A stretch of 64,000 bases of DNA. Source: an uncultured Collinsella sp. GTDB lineage: Bacteria; Actinomycetota; Coriobacteriia; Coriobacteriales; Coriobacteriaceae. Location: the NCBI GenBank assembly GCA_958403205.1, contig CATXWM010000001.1:83422-147421 (forward strand), in the 5' to 3' direction. Shown here one piece after another: positions 24,511 through 33,012 of the stretch. The position numbers and the translations under genes are program-made. The notes beneath the pieces are model-generated. The model made no database searches, had not been told where the DNA came from, and was given only the letters and a program-made list of their open reading frames with translations. Positions within the stretch are counted from its first letter, which is position 1. Every line of letters starts with the position of its first letter.

Positions 24511-24609
24511 GATCTGACCATCTCAAAACGCAGCTTTACGCAAGGATGTCGGGTAGCCGCGCTGGGCGATTTCATGTCCGCACGGGCGCCTATCCTTACG
24601 GCAATGTAG
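24511..24609 (+). pseudogene. Remnant of a DUF234-ATPase C-terminus
   Basis: A short frame reads SKRSFTQGCRVAA, closely matching SKRGFTQGCRDAA at the end of the ATPase at 22391. The nucleotide similarity spans about 40 bp and then fades. It appears to be the decayed 3' end of a second ATPase copy. Nothing upstream of it keeps the frame. Confidence 0.55.
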
Positions 24610-24653
24610 CCACCTATGTAGCAAGCGGCAGTTGACGGAGAGAGGCCGTAACC

Positions 24654-25389
24654 GTGTCAGCTGAAAAGACGCCGTGTATCTCGGCTATCGATACGACGAA
24701 CTTTGCGCGCCAGATCGTGCTGGACTTTGAGTTTGCGCCGGTGCCAAAGCAGCGCCAGCGCCGTGGACTGCGCAATGAGATTATTGAGGTCGGCGCCGTC
24801 AAACTCGATTACCACGGCAACGTGATGGGCGAGTTCTCGCAGTTTGTGCAGACGGAATATGCCGAAGGCGTTGCGTATCCCGTCCGCGAGCTCACGGGGA
24901 TATCGGCCGTGGATACCGCCATGGCTGATCCTCTCTACGTGGTGATGAAAAGGCTCAACGATTGGATCGGTCGCTACTCCGCCCAGGTGGTTTGCTGGAG
25001 CGGGGCGGACCGGCGACAGCTGTTGACCGAGTGCCAGGCAAAGCGCATCGACCTTGCCGCTTTTCCTACGGACTGGGTCGACCTGCAGGCGTTTTTACAC
25101 CTCGATCATGGACGTGGGCAGCCACGGGCGCGTCTCTTTGAGTGACGCGGCGACGTGGTTTGGCATCGAGTTCGACGAGTCGACGGGCCACGCCCACAGC
25201 GCCCTAGCCGATGCGCGCGTGACCGCCAAGTTGCTCAAGCAGGTGATGGACGGGGACTATCGCGTGAGTCCGCGCGCCCAGGAGATCCGCCAGCGGTGGG
25301 GGATGGGCGTGCGAGCTCAGACACGCCTTTCCAGCAAGTGCCCCGAGCTGGGAGATCTGCTGCTGAGGCTGAAGGCGGAGGGGAGGTAG
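24654..25389 (+). pseudogene. DEDDh 3'-5' exonuclease, frameshifted
   Basis: The first part (GTG at 24654) encodes Exo I (IVLDFEFAP) and the Exo II region (CWSGADRRQLL). It runs out of frame and stops at 25145. The rest of the domain, including Exo III (HAHSALADARVT), continues in another frame to 25389. Removing one T from the TTTTT run at 25092-25096 would join them as VDLQAFYTSIMDVGSHGRVSL. The intact protein would be about 244 residues, similar to KapD/DnaQ-like exonucleases. This may be a true pseudogene, a phase-variable tract or a sequencing error. Confidence 0.8.
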
Positions 25390-25430
25390 GGGCGTTAGCT
25401 GTCTGCTTGGCGCATGCTTGTCGCGTATCG

Positions 25431-26666
25431 CTACTCTTCCTGCTGCTTGGCAGGCAAGATGTAGACGTTCTCGGCGTCCACGGCGATCTGCGTGGGGCGG
25501 TTGTAGAGGGTGTCGATCTCCTTTACGCTCTGCTTGAACGGCGCGACGTCGGGCGTCTTTGCCTGATGGAGCTTCTCGAGGAGTTTCTCGGATTGCCTGT
25601 CGTTGAACCTGCCGATGTCCTCTCCCGCGCCCTCGAGCGCCTCGTCGATGAGTGTATGGTCGCCCACGGGGGTCTTTGCGATGGCGTGACCGAGCAGCTT
25701 GCCCGCGGATGCGATACCGCCCAGCAGCGCCGAATCGACGGTGTCGGCAGTTCCTGCCTCAAGGGCGTCGTAACACTCGGTGTAGAGCTCACGGTACGCG
25801 AGCGAATCGGCCTCGATCTTCGCGGTGGCATCCGCGAGCTTTGCGGGCTCGAAGTTCTGGGCGAGCATGGGTTCGAGGAACAGCGAGAATGCGTGTATGT
25901 AGGTGGCGAGCTGGCAGTCTTTGAGGTATTCGAGCACCTTGTCGAGGCGTCTGCCCAAGCCGTCTCGCACCTCGATGAACCCTTTCTTTTTCAGATCTGC
26001 CTGCGCCTGCGAGCGGAAGAGTTCCATGTCCTGCGCGGACGACTGCTTGATGTCGAGCACCTTCATATGGGCGTTTGCCATGTAGGTGGCGTTGCTGTAG
26101 TTGAGGCCGTAACCGTTGAGGATGTCTGCGAGCGTCTTGAGGTTGCCGCGCATGTTGGCCTTGTCGCGCTGACGCATGTACTCGAACATCTCGTCGACGG
26201 ACTCCTGGATGGAGTCGAGCTTTTGGTTTATCTGCGCGATTGCGGCTGCCATGAATAGCGATGTTGGATCGTAAGGCACCTGCGTGACGCTTGTGGCGAT
26301 GTCGCCCTCGACTACGTGGAAGCGCGCCTGCCCGAAACCCTTGGCCGCATCGCGATAGGATCCCATGAGGCCACTGCCGTCCTTGAACGATTGGAGTATC
26401 GACGGGTCAAGCGGATTGCCAAGCTTATCGGTCGGCTGGAGCAGCATGGGCACGCTTACTGTGTTGGAGACGGTACGGAACGTCGAGGGGAGTGAGGCGA
26501 GCGCTATGCCGAGCTGGGGGACTCGTTCGAGTGGGAGCTTGATGGCGCTGGAGACGTCCACCCGCTCCTGGGTGAGCGCGAGGTGGATTTTGGTGGATGC
26601 GAGCTGTTTTGCCACGAGTTCTTCTCGGCCATCGTCCGTCGAGGGTTTGATCTCGTTGTCTGCCAT
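25431..26666 (-). CDS. Conserved hypothetical protein, helical
   Basis: The 411-residue protein is not recognised. It starts at ATG 26666 with AAGGAG upstream. It lacks a signal peptide. The N-terminal third ends with VPMLLQPTDKLGNPLDPSIL; the middle contains a helical stretch, AQINQKLDSIQESVDEMFEYM, that could form a coiled coil, and later segments are also helix-rich and charged. A Gly/Ala-rich stretch, ALLGGIASAGKLLGHAIAK, might insert in or associate with a membrane. It lies alone between the exonuclease remnant and a surface-protein gene, both accessory, so a defence, toxin or phage-related role is possible but unsupported. Confidence 0.6.
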   Translation of the reverse strand: MADNEIKPSTDDGREELVAKQLASTKIHLALTQERVDVSSAIKLPLERVPQLGIALASLPSTFRTVSNTVSVPMLLQPTDKLGNPLDPSILQSFKDGSGLMGSYRDAAKGFGQARFHVVEGDIATSVTQVPYDPTSLFMAAAIAQINQKLDSIQESVDEMFEYMRQRDKANMRGNLKTLADILNGYGLNYSNATYMANAHMKVLDIKQSSAQDMELFRSQAQADLKKKGFIEVRDGLGRRLDKVLEYLKDCQLATYIHAFSLFLEPMLAQNFEPAKLADATAKIEADSLAYRELYTECYDALEAGTADTVDSALLGGIASAGKLLGHAIAKTPVGDHTLIDEALEGAGEDIGRFNDRQSEKLLEKLHQAKTPDVAPFKQSVKEIDTLYNRPTQIAVDAENVYILPAKQQEE

Positions 26667-26848
26667 AGCGCGCTCCTTGCTTACGTTGATAGTCGTGGGC
26701 ATTATCTCATCGCCTGGTGGCTTGCCAGAGCGGGGTAGAGACCGAGCATCTGGCGAAAATCGTTAACTGATTGCATTTCAGCGGATTGGGTTGATTGTAA
26801 GAGAAGGACGGCTATCCATCTGCCCCTCCCAGTTGAGTTCGCTTTGAG

Positions 26849-28672
26849 CTACTGTTCGTGCCTATGCTGCTTGGGCTCAAGCCTTCTCGCTGCCGTGAAG
26901 CAGGCCGTGGCCGCCATGGCTAATGCGATGCTGGCCATCCAAGCGGAGTCGCCGGTTGTGGCGAGCTTTGGTTCATCGGCTGTCGTGTGTCCCGACCTTT
27001 TTGTAGACGCCTCGTCGGCGTCCTTTTCAGGAGTGGCAGGATCACTTTTGTTGTCGCCGGGTGAATCTACATCGGTCTTGCCGCCCGCTTGCTCCCCTTG
27101 GGTCTTCCCCTCCACGGTGAAGGACGCATCGGTCGACGTCCCGTCCTTCCAGACAGCCGTGACGGTGTGTCCGCCGGCGGCGAGCGTGTCTAGGTAGGCC
27201 GGCCTGAGCTCGATAATCGTGCTGCCCTTGGTTGTGGTGTAGTTCTCAGCGGAGACCTCATTTCCGTCCACAAGGAGACGCGCGAACTCATCGAGAGGAC
27301 CGCTGAAGCGGAAGGTCAGGCCGACCCCGCCGTCCTTTGCATACGCCTGTCCGTTGCCCTTGGTGGCGGCATACAGCGGGGCGGTCACGTCAAAGGTGAC
27401 GTCCCCCGCGTCGTCGACATCAAAGGTCTGAACGCCGGTCTTGCCGTTACGCTCGGCGTAGGCGGAGCTGTAGACGAAGGTCTCATGACCCGCCTTGTCG
27501 AGGACCGCGAGGGCATGGATTTCAAACGAGCCCATCGAGAGCGACGTGGGGAACTCGATTTCGATATAGCCTCTTGCCGCATCGTAGTTGCAGCTCAACA
27601 TTTTGCGAGTTTTTGCCGAGTTCGGGTCTTCGACATAGCCGGGGTCGCCGAGGATCGGGGAGACAGACTTCACGCCGTCCGCGTCGCCTACATTGCAATA
27701 GATACGGAGGACCCCGCCGACAGGGACCCTCTTCGCGGAGATGGAAACGTTCGAGACCGTGGGCGGGTTCCGGTCGATCGCGCTGCCGGTCACCTCGAAG
27801 CACAGCTCGCTCGGGTCGGCAACCGAGAAAGTCGCGCCCGAGATGCCGTTGGCCCTGGCGTAGGAACTCTCGTACACATCGGTCTCGAACCCTAGGTCAT
27901 CGGTGACCGAAAGGCCGATCAGCCTGTGCCTTCCGATCCTATTACTGTCGAATGTGAGGTCGAACCCGTCGATAGACGAGCCTCCGTGATAATAGGCCGA
28001 CGAAACGGAGCAGCCGTCGTCCTTATCCTCCCAGCCCCGCTGCAGTATGGGGGAAACGGAGCGAACGCCGTCCGGGTCCGCGACAGACCAAGAGATGTGG
28101 AAGTCGGCGCCGGTCGCGACCTCCCTGCTCGAGAGCGACACGGAGGACACGGTCGGCGGGTTCTGGTCCGCGGGCCCCTCGGTCACCTCATAGACGAGAG
28201 GGCTGGTGGCGAAGGTCGGACAGTCGAGCCCCTTCTCCTCGGCATACGCCGCGTCGTAGACATCGGTAACCCATCCAAGGCTATCGGTCACGCCGAGGCC
28301 GATGATGCGATACCTGCAGGGCTGGTCGCTCGGGGAGGTGGGGATATCGAAGCCCGCGGTCGTGTCGCCGGTCGACTGGAAGGCGAGACGGGAGCTGTTG
28401 CCTTGGCCTCCGTCATCGCTATCGACGACGACCTCGACTATCGGCGTGACTGACCGCACCCCATCGGGGTCGTCCACATCGTAGCCGACACGCAGCGTGG
28501 AGCCTGCCGTGACGACCGTTGCGGATATCGTCACGTTGGATATGCTGGGCGGGTTCGGGTCTGACGCGGCGAGGGCGGTTGAGGGCAAAGCCAGCGCTAC
28601 GGCGGCGGACAACGGGACGAGCAGGCTAAGTGCAAAGCGCCTGGGGAATTTCAAGGAGGTCATTGGCGGCAC
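26849..28672 (-). CDS. Repeat-containing cell-surface protein with sortase-type anchor
   Basis: The 607-residue protein has a signal peptide (basic start, FALSLLVPLSAAVALALPSTALA). Three Ig-like repeats follow, each opening with NPPxxSxVxxS and containing DPDGVRSVxPI or DADGVKSVSPI (starting near residues 40, 168 and 298). A linker rich in Lys, Asp and Thr precedes a C-terminal LATTGD motif, a hydrophobic helix and a basic end (RRLEPKQHRHEQ). LAxTG is a sortase-type anchor variant found in high-GC Gram-positives. The GTG at 28672 (GGAAG 4 bp upstream) or ATG at 28663 could start it. Adhesion or host interaction is inferred. Confidence 0.8.
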   Translation of the reverse strand: MPPMTSLKFPRRFALSLLVPLSAAVALALPSTALAASDPNPPSISNVTISATVVTAGSTLRVGYDVDDPDGVRSVTPIVEVVVDSDDGGQGNSSRLAFQSTGDTTAGFDIPTSPSDQPCRYRIIGLGVTDSLGWVTDVYDAAYAEEKGLDCPTFATSPLVYEVTEGPADQNPPTVSSVSLSSREVATGADFHISWSVADPDGVRSVSPILQRGWEDKDDGCSVSSAYYHGGSSIDGFDLTFDSNRIGRHRLIGLSVTDDLGFETDVYESSYARANGISGATFSVADPSELCFEVTGSAIDRNPPTVSNVSISAKRVPVGGVLRIYCNVGDADGVKSVSPILGDPGYVEDPNSAKTRKMLSCNYDAARGYIEIEFPTSLSMGSFEIHALAVLDKAGHETFVYSSAYAERNGKTGVQTFDVDDAGDVTFDVTAPLYAATKGNGQAYAKDGGVGLTFRFSGPLDEFARLLVDGNEVSAENYTTTKGSTIIELRPAYLDTLAAGGHTVTAVWKDGTSTDASFTVEGKTQGEQAGGKTDVDSPGDNKSDPATPEKDADEASTKRSGHTTADEPKLATTGDSAWMASIALAMAATACFTAARRLEPKQHRHEQ

Positions 28673-28987
28673 CGATCTTCCATAATTGCTGCAACGATAC
28701 CAGTATATCTTTGGCCCACGTTAGCCAGATGTTCTTTCCGCGAACGGCTCGTTAGTTTAGAGACGGCATATGGACGCCTGTCTCGCCCAAGTTTCTCGTA
28801 AGGGCGATTATGAGGGCATGAAGAGACTTTCTCGGAACAATCAATTGGGGATATCAAAGAAATGCTAGACGCCGCCCGATCGCTCAATGCCTTTGAGATG
28901 AAATGCAGCGCATCGGCTACGTTGTTGAGATCATTTATCGAGCGATACGTCATTCCAGCTGAGGCCACCGTCATGAGGCTTCTGCTC
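28673..28987. other. Gap without a recognised gene
   Basis: This 315-bp stretch between two minus-strand genes has a plus-strand open frame (about 28814 onward, through IGDIKEMLDAARSLNAFEMK) that runs antisense into the next gene. It has no Shine-Dalgarno and may be a gene remnant. Nothing firm can be assigned. Confidence 0.3.
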
Positions 28988-29413
28988 CTACACCCCCCCC
29001 GCAATCCCGCGCGCCGCACTCAGCAGCTCGTACTCCCTCTGACTCCACTGGCGCAGCTCGGCAGCCTCGACGGCGTCGCGGCACAGGTCCAGGAATACCT
29101 CGGCTCCCTCGCAGAAGCACTCGCGGGCAAAGGCACCGGATCCGTCCGCGACGCACACGCCGTCGGCAAAGAACTTCCAGCTGGACGGCTCGCGCGAGTC
29201 GTCTCCGAGCAGCTTGATCTGCAGTACGTGCGGATTTCCAGCAGCACAGAGCTCTTCCTCGAGCAGCTGCACGGTAAAACGCATCTGGTGGGAGAGACTG
29301 CTCTTGACCATGGCCGAGGCATAGCCGCTCGGCCCGTCCAGAAGATGCATTCGTTTTGGCTTCGCTGCCAGATTGTGGAAGTTGCGCTCGCTGCGCACAG
29401 AGAAATTGTCCAT
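28988..29413 (-). CDS. Hypothetical protein
   Basis: The 141-residue protein starts at ATG 29413 after AAAGGAG and is not recognised. It contains EEELCAAGNPHVLQIKLLGDDSREPSSW and FFADGVCVADGSGAF, with several Cys residues, and has no membrane segment (positions about 42 to 90). The last codons run through an eight-G tract on the coding strand (28993-29000), so slippage would change the C-terminus. No partner gene is evident. Confidence 0.55.
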   Translation of the reverse strand: MDNFSVRSERNFHNLAAKPKRMHLLDGPSGYASAMVKSSLSHQMRFTVQLLEEELCAAGNPHVLQIKLLGDDSREPSSWKFFADGVCVADGSGAFARECFCEGAEVFLDLCRDAVEAAELRQWSQREYELLSAARGIAGGV

Positions 29414-29631
29414 ACGGACTCCTTTCATCGATGCTGGCAGGGCCACCGTGCCTCTTGGCCGGTTGGCGTCGGGATCGTGGAGCCAACTCTCTACCCCGAC
29501 TCTGGATAAAACGCGCCCGCTCCTTGCGGGCAAGAGGAAGTCTATCAACGTGTGCGGACAGAAATCAAGCGCTGCCTGCGAAATGACGTGTGAACGGCGT
29601 TGGTTTCGCAAGTGATTATTCGGCTTTCATC

Positions 29632-29745
29632 CGGAAAGTGTCGAAATCAGCCGTGTAAAAGTACGGAAAAGTGTCGAAATAGGCACCTTAAAACTTCGGG
29701 AAAAAAGTGTCTAATTCGATAGGCAAATTATCCGGAAAAGTATAG
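29632..29745 (+). repeat. About four tandem copies of a 33-bp repeat
   Basis: CGGAAAAGTGTCGAAAT-like units start at 29632, 29664, 29697 and 29733. The fourth unit is interrupted after AAAAGTATAG by the mobile element at 29746. Confidence 0.65.
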
Positions 29746-29897
29746 GGTATGTAAAATAACTGGTTGGGTTTGTTTGTTTTCTGGTTGAAGAAAGCATCCT
29801 ACCGTTTTGTTAAGCCAATGGTTGGATTTAAAGCGAAGCAACTCATTGAACTTGTAAAATCTCTGGCTGAAATCGTCTTTGCCAGAGAGGACCGACC

Positions 29898-30284
29898 ATG
29901 GCCGAGAAGTCCGCGTTCGACTACGTGAACGAGATTTTGGGTATCGCCAACTACGTGCACGATGTGTTTCGCCCCGCCGACACTACTGGGAACTGCCCGA
30001 GCCGCATCTCGAACGGCTACGCCGAGTGCGCCAACAGGCTCATCAACGGGACAGACGTGCGGGGCCGGGGCTATTCCTTCGACACACTACGGGCCCGCTC
30101 GCTCCACCGTAGACAGAACCTCGATCGCATCATCGCGAGCAACGGCCTGACGATTGGCCCGCGCGTCGACGTCCCGGGACCGCTCTTCGTGACCGGGCCC
30201 GACCGCGACGACGAGATGGTGGATGAGTTCATCGGCTCGAGGTCGGGAGCGAAGATAGACGCGAAAACGGGAGAGATTCTCTGA
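29898..30284 (+). CDS. Hypothetical protein, first gene of the mobile element operon
   Basis: The 128-residue protein is not recognised. It begins MAEKSAFDYVNEILGIANYVHDVF and ends with DRDDEMVDEFIGSRSGAKIDAKTGEIL (residues about 102 to 128). The second half contains Arg-rich RARSLHRRQNLDRII, possibly nucleic-acid-binding. No Cys-rich or membrane segment is seen. The stop overlaps the next ATG (TGATG), so the two genes are translationally coupled. In a coupled pair with a HEPN-like protein, an antitoxin or accessory role is conceivable but unproven. Confidence 0.6.
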   Translation: MAEKSAFDYVNEILGIANYVHDVFRPADTTGNCPSRISNGYAECANRLINGTDVRGRGYSFDTLRARSLHRRQNLDRIIASNGLTIGPRVDVPGPLFVTGPDRDDEMVDEFIGSRSGAKIDAKTGEIL

Positions 30285-30919
30285 TGGAGAGTGTGTTCAA
30301 TGACCATGTGTTTCCTAAATACATGAGCCAACAAGTCATGAAGTCTCAGATGGATGGCTTCAACGACCCCACTTTGAGGGATTTCTCGCTGTTGGACTCG
30401 TCTGCCTTGATGAAGGACGAGTTTAAAGCCGATAGGTTCGATGATGAGTTCATACGATCTTTCCTCAATGCCGCAAAGGAGCTTGCGGCCGCTGGGAGGA
30501 AAGCAATCGACAAGCCTGGTATGTATTTGATGCTGGAGTATTCCTACGCGATTCCGGTAATGTTCCTCACAAGGCACTGTATTGAGCTTGCAATTAAAAG
30601 GGCGATAAAAAGGTGTGGAGCTGAGCCTAAGAGAGATCATGGCCTCACGAGCTTGTGGAACTCTTTGCTCTCAAGGTTTCCGAGGCAAAAGTGCCGTGAG
30701 GACAATAGAACCATCAAGAACATGGGTGCTTTCGTAAAAGCCGTTGCTGACATCGATAACAACGGCATCAGTCTCCGCTATCCGCAGGACAAATCAGGCA
30801 GGCTAACGCAAGACAGGCCGCTATTCGTCAACAACGAGGAAGTCGTTTCGTATTTGGAGAAATTCGTAGAGCAGCTTGAACTGATTGACTTTGATTGTAT
30901 TGTCGAGAACGGTAAATAA
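30284..30919 (+). CDS. HEPN-domain-like protein carried by the mobile element
   Basis: The 211-residue protein contains FLTRHCIELAIKRAIKRC followed by KRDHGLTSLWNSLLSRF (about residues 92-130). This is the helix pair and 'HDLxxL' pattern of HEPN domains, which are often RNases in toxin-antitoxin, abortive infection and CRISPR systems. The canonical RxxxxH catalytic motif is not clearly present; R97-H98 and H118 are candidates. It is coupled to the upstream gene and more AT-rich than nearby core genes. Toxin, defence effector or nucleotide-binding roles are possible. Confidence 0.6.
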   Translation: MESVFNDHVFPKYMSQQVMKSQMDGFNDPTLRDFSLLDSSALMKDEFKADRFDDEFIRSFLNAAKELAAAGRKAIDKPGMYLMLEYSYAIPVMFLTRHCIELAIKRAIKRCGAEPKRDHGLTSLWNSLLSRFPRQKCREDNRTIKNMGAFVKAVADIDNNGISLRYPQDKSGRLTQDRPLFVNNEEVVSYLEKFVEQLELIDFDCIVENGK

Positions 30920-31110
30920 ATGGTTGGGAACCGCTAAATACCGTTTCTAAAACCATTGGTTGGAATTATGGTTGTATTAGGCCGATAATCGAAATAGCTT
31001 TTGATTTTTTCCAACTACTTATTTTACATACCAAAAGTATAGCTGGATGACAAAACAGCACTTAGAAGCCGATGCTGGATGCGGGATCCTGCGGCTGCCT
31101 TCAGCCCTCG

Positions 31111-32097
31111 CTACTCGTCGTCTCCGTCGTTGGGGTCGCCCTTGAGGGTGTTGATGTCCAGGTACTGGTTATCGTCCTCTTTTTGCTGGGTTTCCGACTC
31201 CGCTTGGGTGGGGCCGCGGAACAGCTGGAATCCCTCAAACGCAATGACACCGAGCAGGGCAATGATAATGGCGATAAAGGCAACCTTGACTGCCTGCGGA
31301 AATTCCGAGAAACGCAGCGCCTTTTCCTCGGCGTAATAATCGGCGAAGCGCTCTTCGCCCGTGCTTTTGGTATACGCCGGCGCGGACGCGGCCTCCGGGT
31401 CATATTCCGGTGCGGGCGTGGCAGCGTACGGATCGTTGAGATAATCGCTCGATGCGGTGCCATAATCCTCGGTCTCGATGCGACCGTTGCCAGCATAGCC
31501 ATCGGAATAATCGGAATATGCCGCACCGCCCTCATAGTCCGCGGCGCTCGTGTTGGCGGCAAAAAGCGGGTTAACTGGAACGTCGAGCGCCGGCATGCCG
31601 GTAGAGGTCTCATCCAGATCGGCTGCAGCCCAGGAATCGTAGGCAACCTGATGGAAAGCGGGCTCATCGAGCCTTGCGACCGGAGGCTTGCGTGCCGCAG
31701 GAACAGGCAACTGCTGGGCGCTGTACATAACGGTGCTGTCGGCCGATTTGCCCTGCGTCGCTGCAGCGAGAAATGCCGCCGTCTCGGACGGGTCGCTTGC
31801 GGGGCGGGGAGCGGGCGTGGGCGCCGAAGTGGGTGCGGGCGTAGGCGCGGGCGTCGAAACAGCCGACTGCGCAGGAGTCGGCGCAGATACGGGCTTAGGC
31901 GCAAGTGCGGGATTGGGGTTTGACGGGCGAGCCCCGCCGCCCATGAGTTCGTCGGCGGTCCACGGGCGATCATCCATCACGTCGTCAAGGCTCAGCGAAA
32001 ACAGGTCGTCTTCACTCTCATCGAACATGTGGTGCACATGTCCACCAATTGCCGGAATCAATCCGCGACCGGTGCATGATGCCTTGCTCAACGCCAT
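31111..32097 (-). CDS. Hypothetical Pro/Ala-rich protein with C-terminal membrane helix
   Basis: The 328-residue protein starts at ATG 32097 with AAAGGAT upstream. After a short N-terminus with an acidic stretch (MFDESEDDLFSLSLDDVMDD), a long low-complexity region is rich in Pro, Ala and Thr. One strong membrane helix, VAFIAIIIALLGVIAFEGFQLF, lies near the C-terminus, followed by an acidic outside tail. No enzyme motif is seen. It may be a membrane-anchored scaffold or a cell-envelope protein. It lies 69 bp beyond the mobile element and does not appear interrupted by it. Confidence 0.6.
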   Translation of the reverse strand: MALSKASCTGRGLIPAIGGHVHHMFDESEDDLFSLSLDDVMDDRPWTADELMGGGARPSNPNPALAPKPVSAPTPAQSAVSTPAPTPAPTSAPTPAPRPASDPSETAAFLAAATQGKSADSTVMYSAQQLPVPAARKPPVARLDEPAFHQVAYDSWAAADLDETSTGMPALDVPVNPLFAANTSAADYEGGAAYSDYSDGYAGNGRIETEDYGTASSDYLNDPYAATPAPEYDPEAASAPAYTKSTGEERFADYYAEEKALRFSEFPQAVKVAFIAIIIALLGVIAFEGFQLFRGPTQAESETQQKEDDNQYLDINTLKGDPNDGDDE

Positions 32098-32220
32098 TCT
32101 GTCCCATCCTTTCGAAATACTAATGTCATCGATTATATGGAACTTCCCAAGCGGCTCGGTCTTGGATTCGTGCTTTCCAGAACTCGCGCCCAAAAGGGGA
32201 GGGGCAATCCAGGCGAGTGC

Positions 32221-32874
32221 CTACTTGTCGCCGGCCGCCGCCTTGGCCTCATTGAGGTAGCTATAGAAGCTGTACTTGGAGATGCCAAAGAACTCGCAGG
32301 CGCGCTCGCTCGACTTGGAAATGAGGAAGGCACCGCGACGGTCGAGGTAGCCAATGGCACGAATGCGCTCGTCTTTGGTCATGAGTGCCGCGGGCTTGCC
32401 CACAAACTGCTCGCACTCGTGCAGCAGGTCCTCGAGCAGGTCGCCGATGTTCTTGGTAATGGGCTCGGGCTCGGTATAGCCCGTGCCGCCGGTGCCGGTA
32501 AAGGCGTCGAGCGAACGCTCAAAAGCCTTCATAAGCGTAATGTCAAAGTTGATGCCCAAAATGCCGACGGGCTTGCCTTCGTCGTTACGGATAAAGATGG
32601 TCGAGGACTTGAGCAGCTTGCCATCGGTGGTTTTAGTGAGGTACGGCTCGCGGTCGTGTACATCGGTGCTGCCCTCGTGCATGGACTCAAACACAATATG
32701 GCTGGGGCCGTCACCCAGTTTGCGCCCGCTGACGTGGCCGTTTTCGATCACTACGATGGAGTGGTCCACGTCCTCGGTCTCCAGATCGTGGACGACGACT
32801 TCGCAGTTGGGGCCAAATTGGAGCGCCAGGCCGTGTGCGAGGCGCTTGTAAAACTCAATCTGTGCGGGGGTCAT
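32221..32874 (-). CDS. YheO-like PAS/HTH transcriptional regulator (copy 2)
   Basis: The 217-residue protein is a paralogue of the regulator at 11663. The N-terminal YheO-like PAS domain has CEVVVHDLETEDVDHSIVVI and SGRKLGDGPSHIVF. The C-terminal HTH_22 domain has DERIRAIGYLDRRGAFLISK and FFGISKYSFYSYLNEAK. ATG 32874 has GGAAGG upstream and fits the family N-terminus (MTPAQIEFYKRLAHGLA). It is divergent from ygeX, and a 16-bp inverted repeat lies in the shared 277-bp spacer. It is the likely controller of the right purine arm; the effector is unknown. Confidence 0.86.
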   Translation of the reverse strand: MTPAQIEFYKRLAHGLALQFGPNCEVVVHDLETEDVDHSIVVIENGHVSGRKLGDGPSHIVFESMHEGSTDVHDREPYLTKTTDGKLLKSSTIFIRNDEGKPVGILGINFDITLMKAFERSLDAFTGTGGTGYTEPEPITKNIGDLLEDLLHECEQFVGKPAALMTKDERIRAIGYLDRRGAFLISKSSERACEFFGISKYSFYSYLNEAKAAAGDK

Positions 32875-33012
32875 GGGTGCCTTCCTAAAAATTAGTTTGG
32901 GCACACTTTGCCATAAACCACACTTGACCGCAAACAAATCCATCAACAAGGCAATTCATGACCGTTCGGCGGCGAAAAAGTACCGATTACGGCAACAAAC
33001 AATTCGTTAGGT

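Larger units (their letters stand above)
29746..31032 (+). mobile_element. 1.29-kb element with terminal inverted repeats and 10-bp target duplication
   Basis: The ends match as inverted repeats: GGTATGTAAAATAACTGGTTGG at 29746-29767 against the complement of 31011-31032 (20 of 22 positions). The insertion is flanked by AAAAGTATAG at 29736-29745 and 31033-31042, a perfect 10-bp duplication. Subterminal CCAATGGTTGGA and CCATTGGTTGGA copies lie at both ends. It carries a two-gene operon but no recognisable transposase, so it would be mobilised in trans. Its AT-rich ends differ from the surroundings. The duplication and paired ends are strong evidence of recent insertion; the family is unknown. 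Confidence 0.82.

Noticed and set aside
25092..25096. Programmed frameshift in the exonuclease
   Set aside because: The T run lacks a typical slippery heptamer, internal Shine-Dalgarno or clear stimulatory structure, and DnaQ-like exonucleases of this type are not known to use one.
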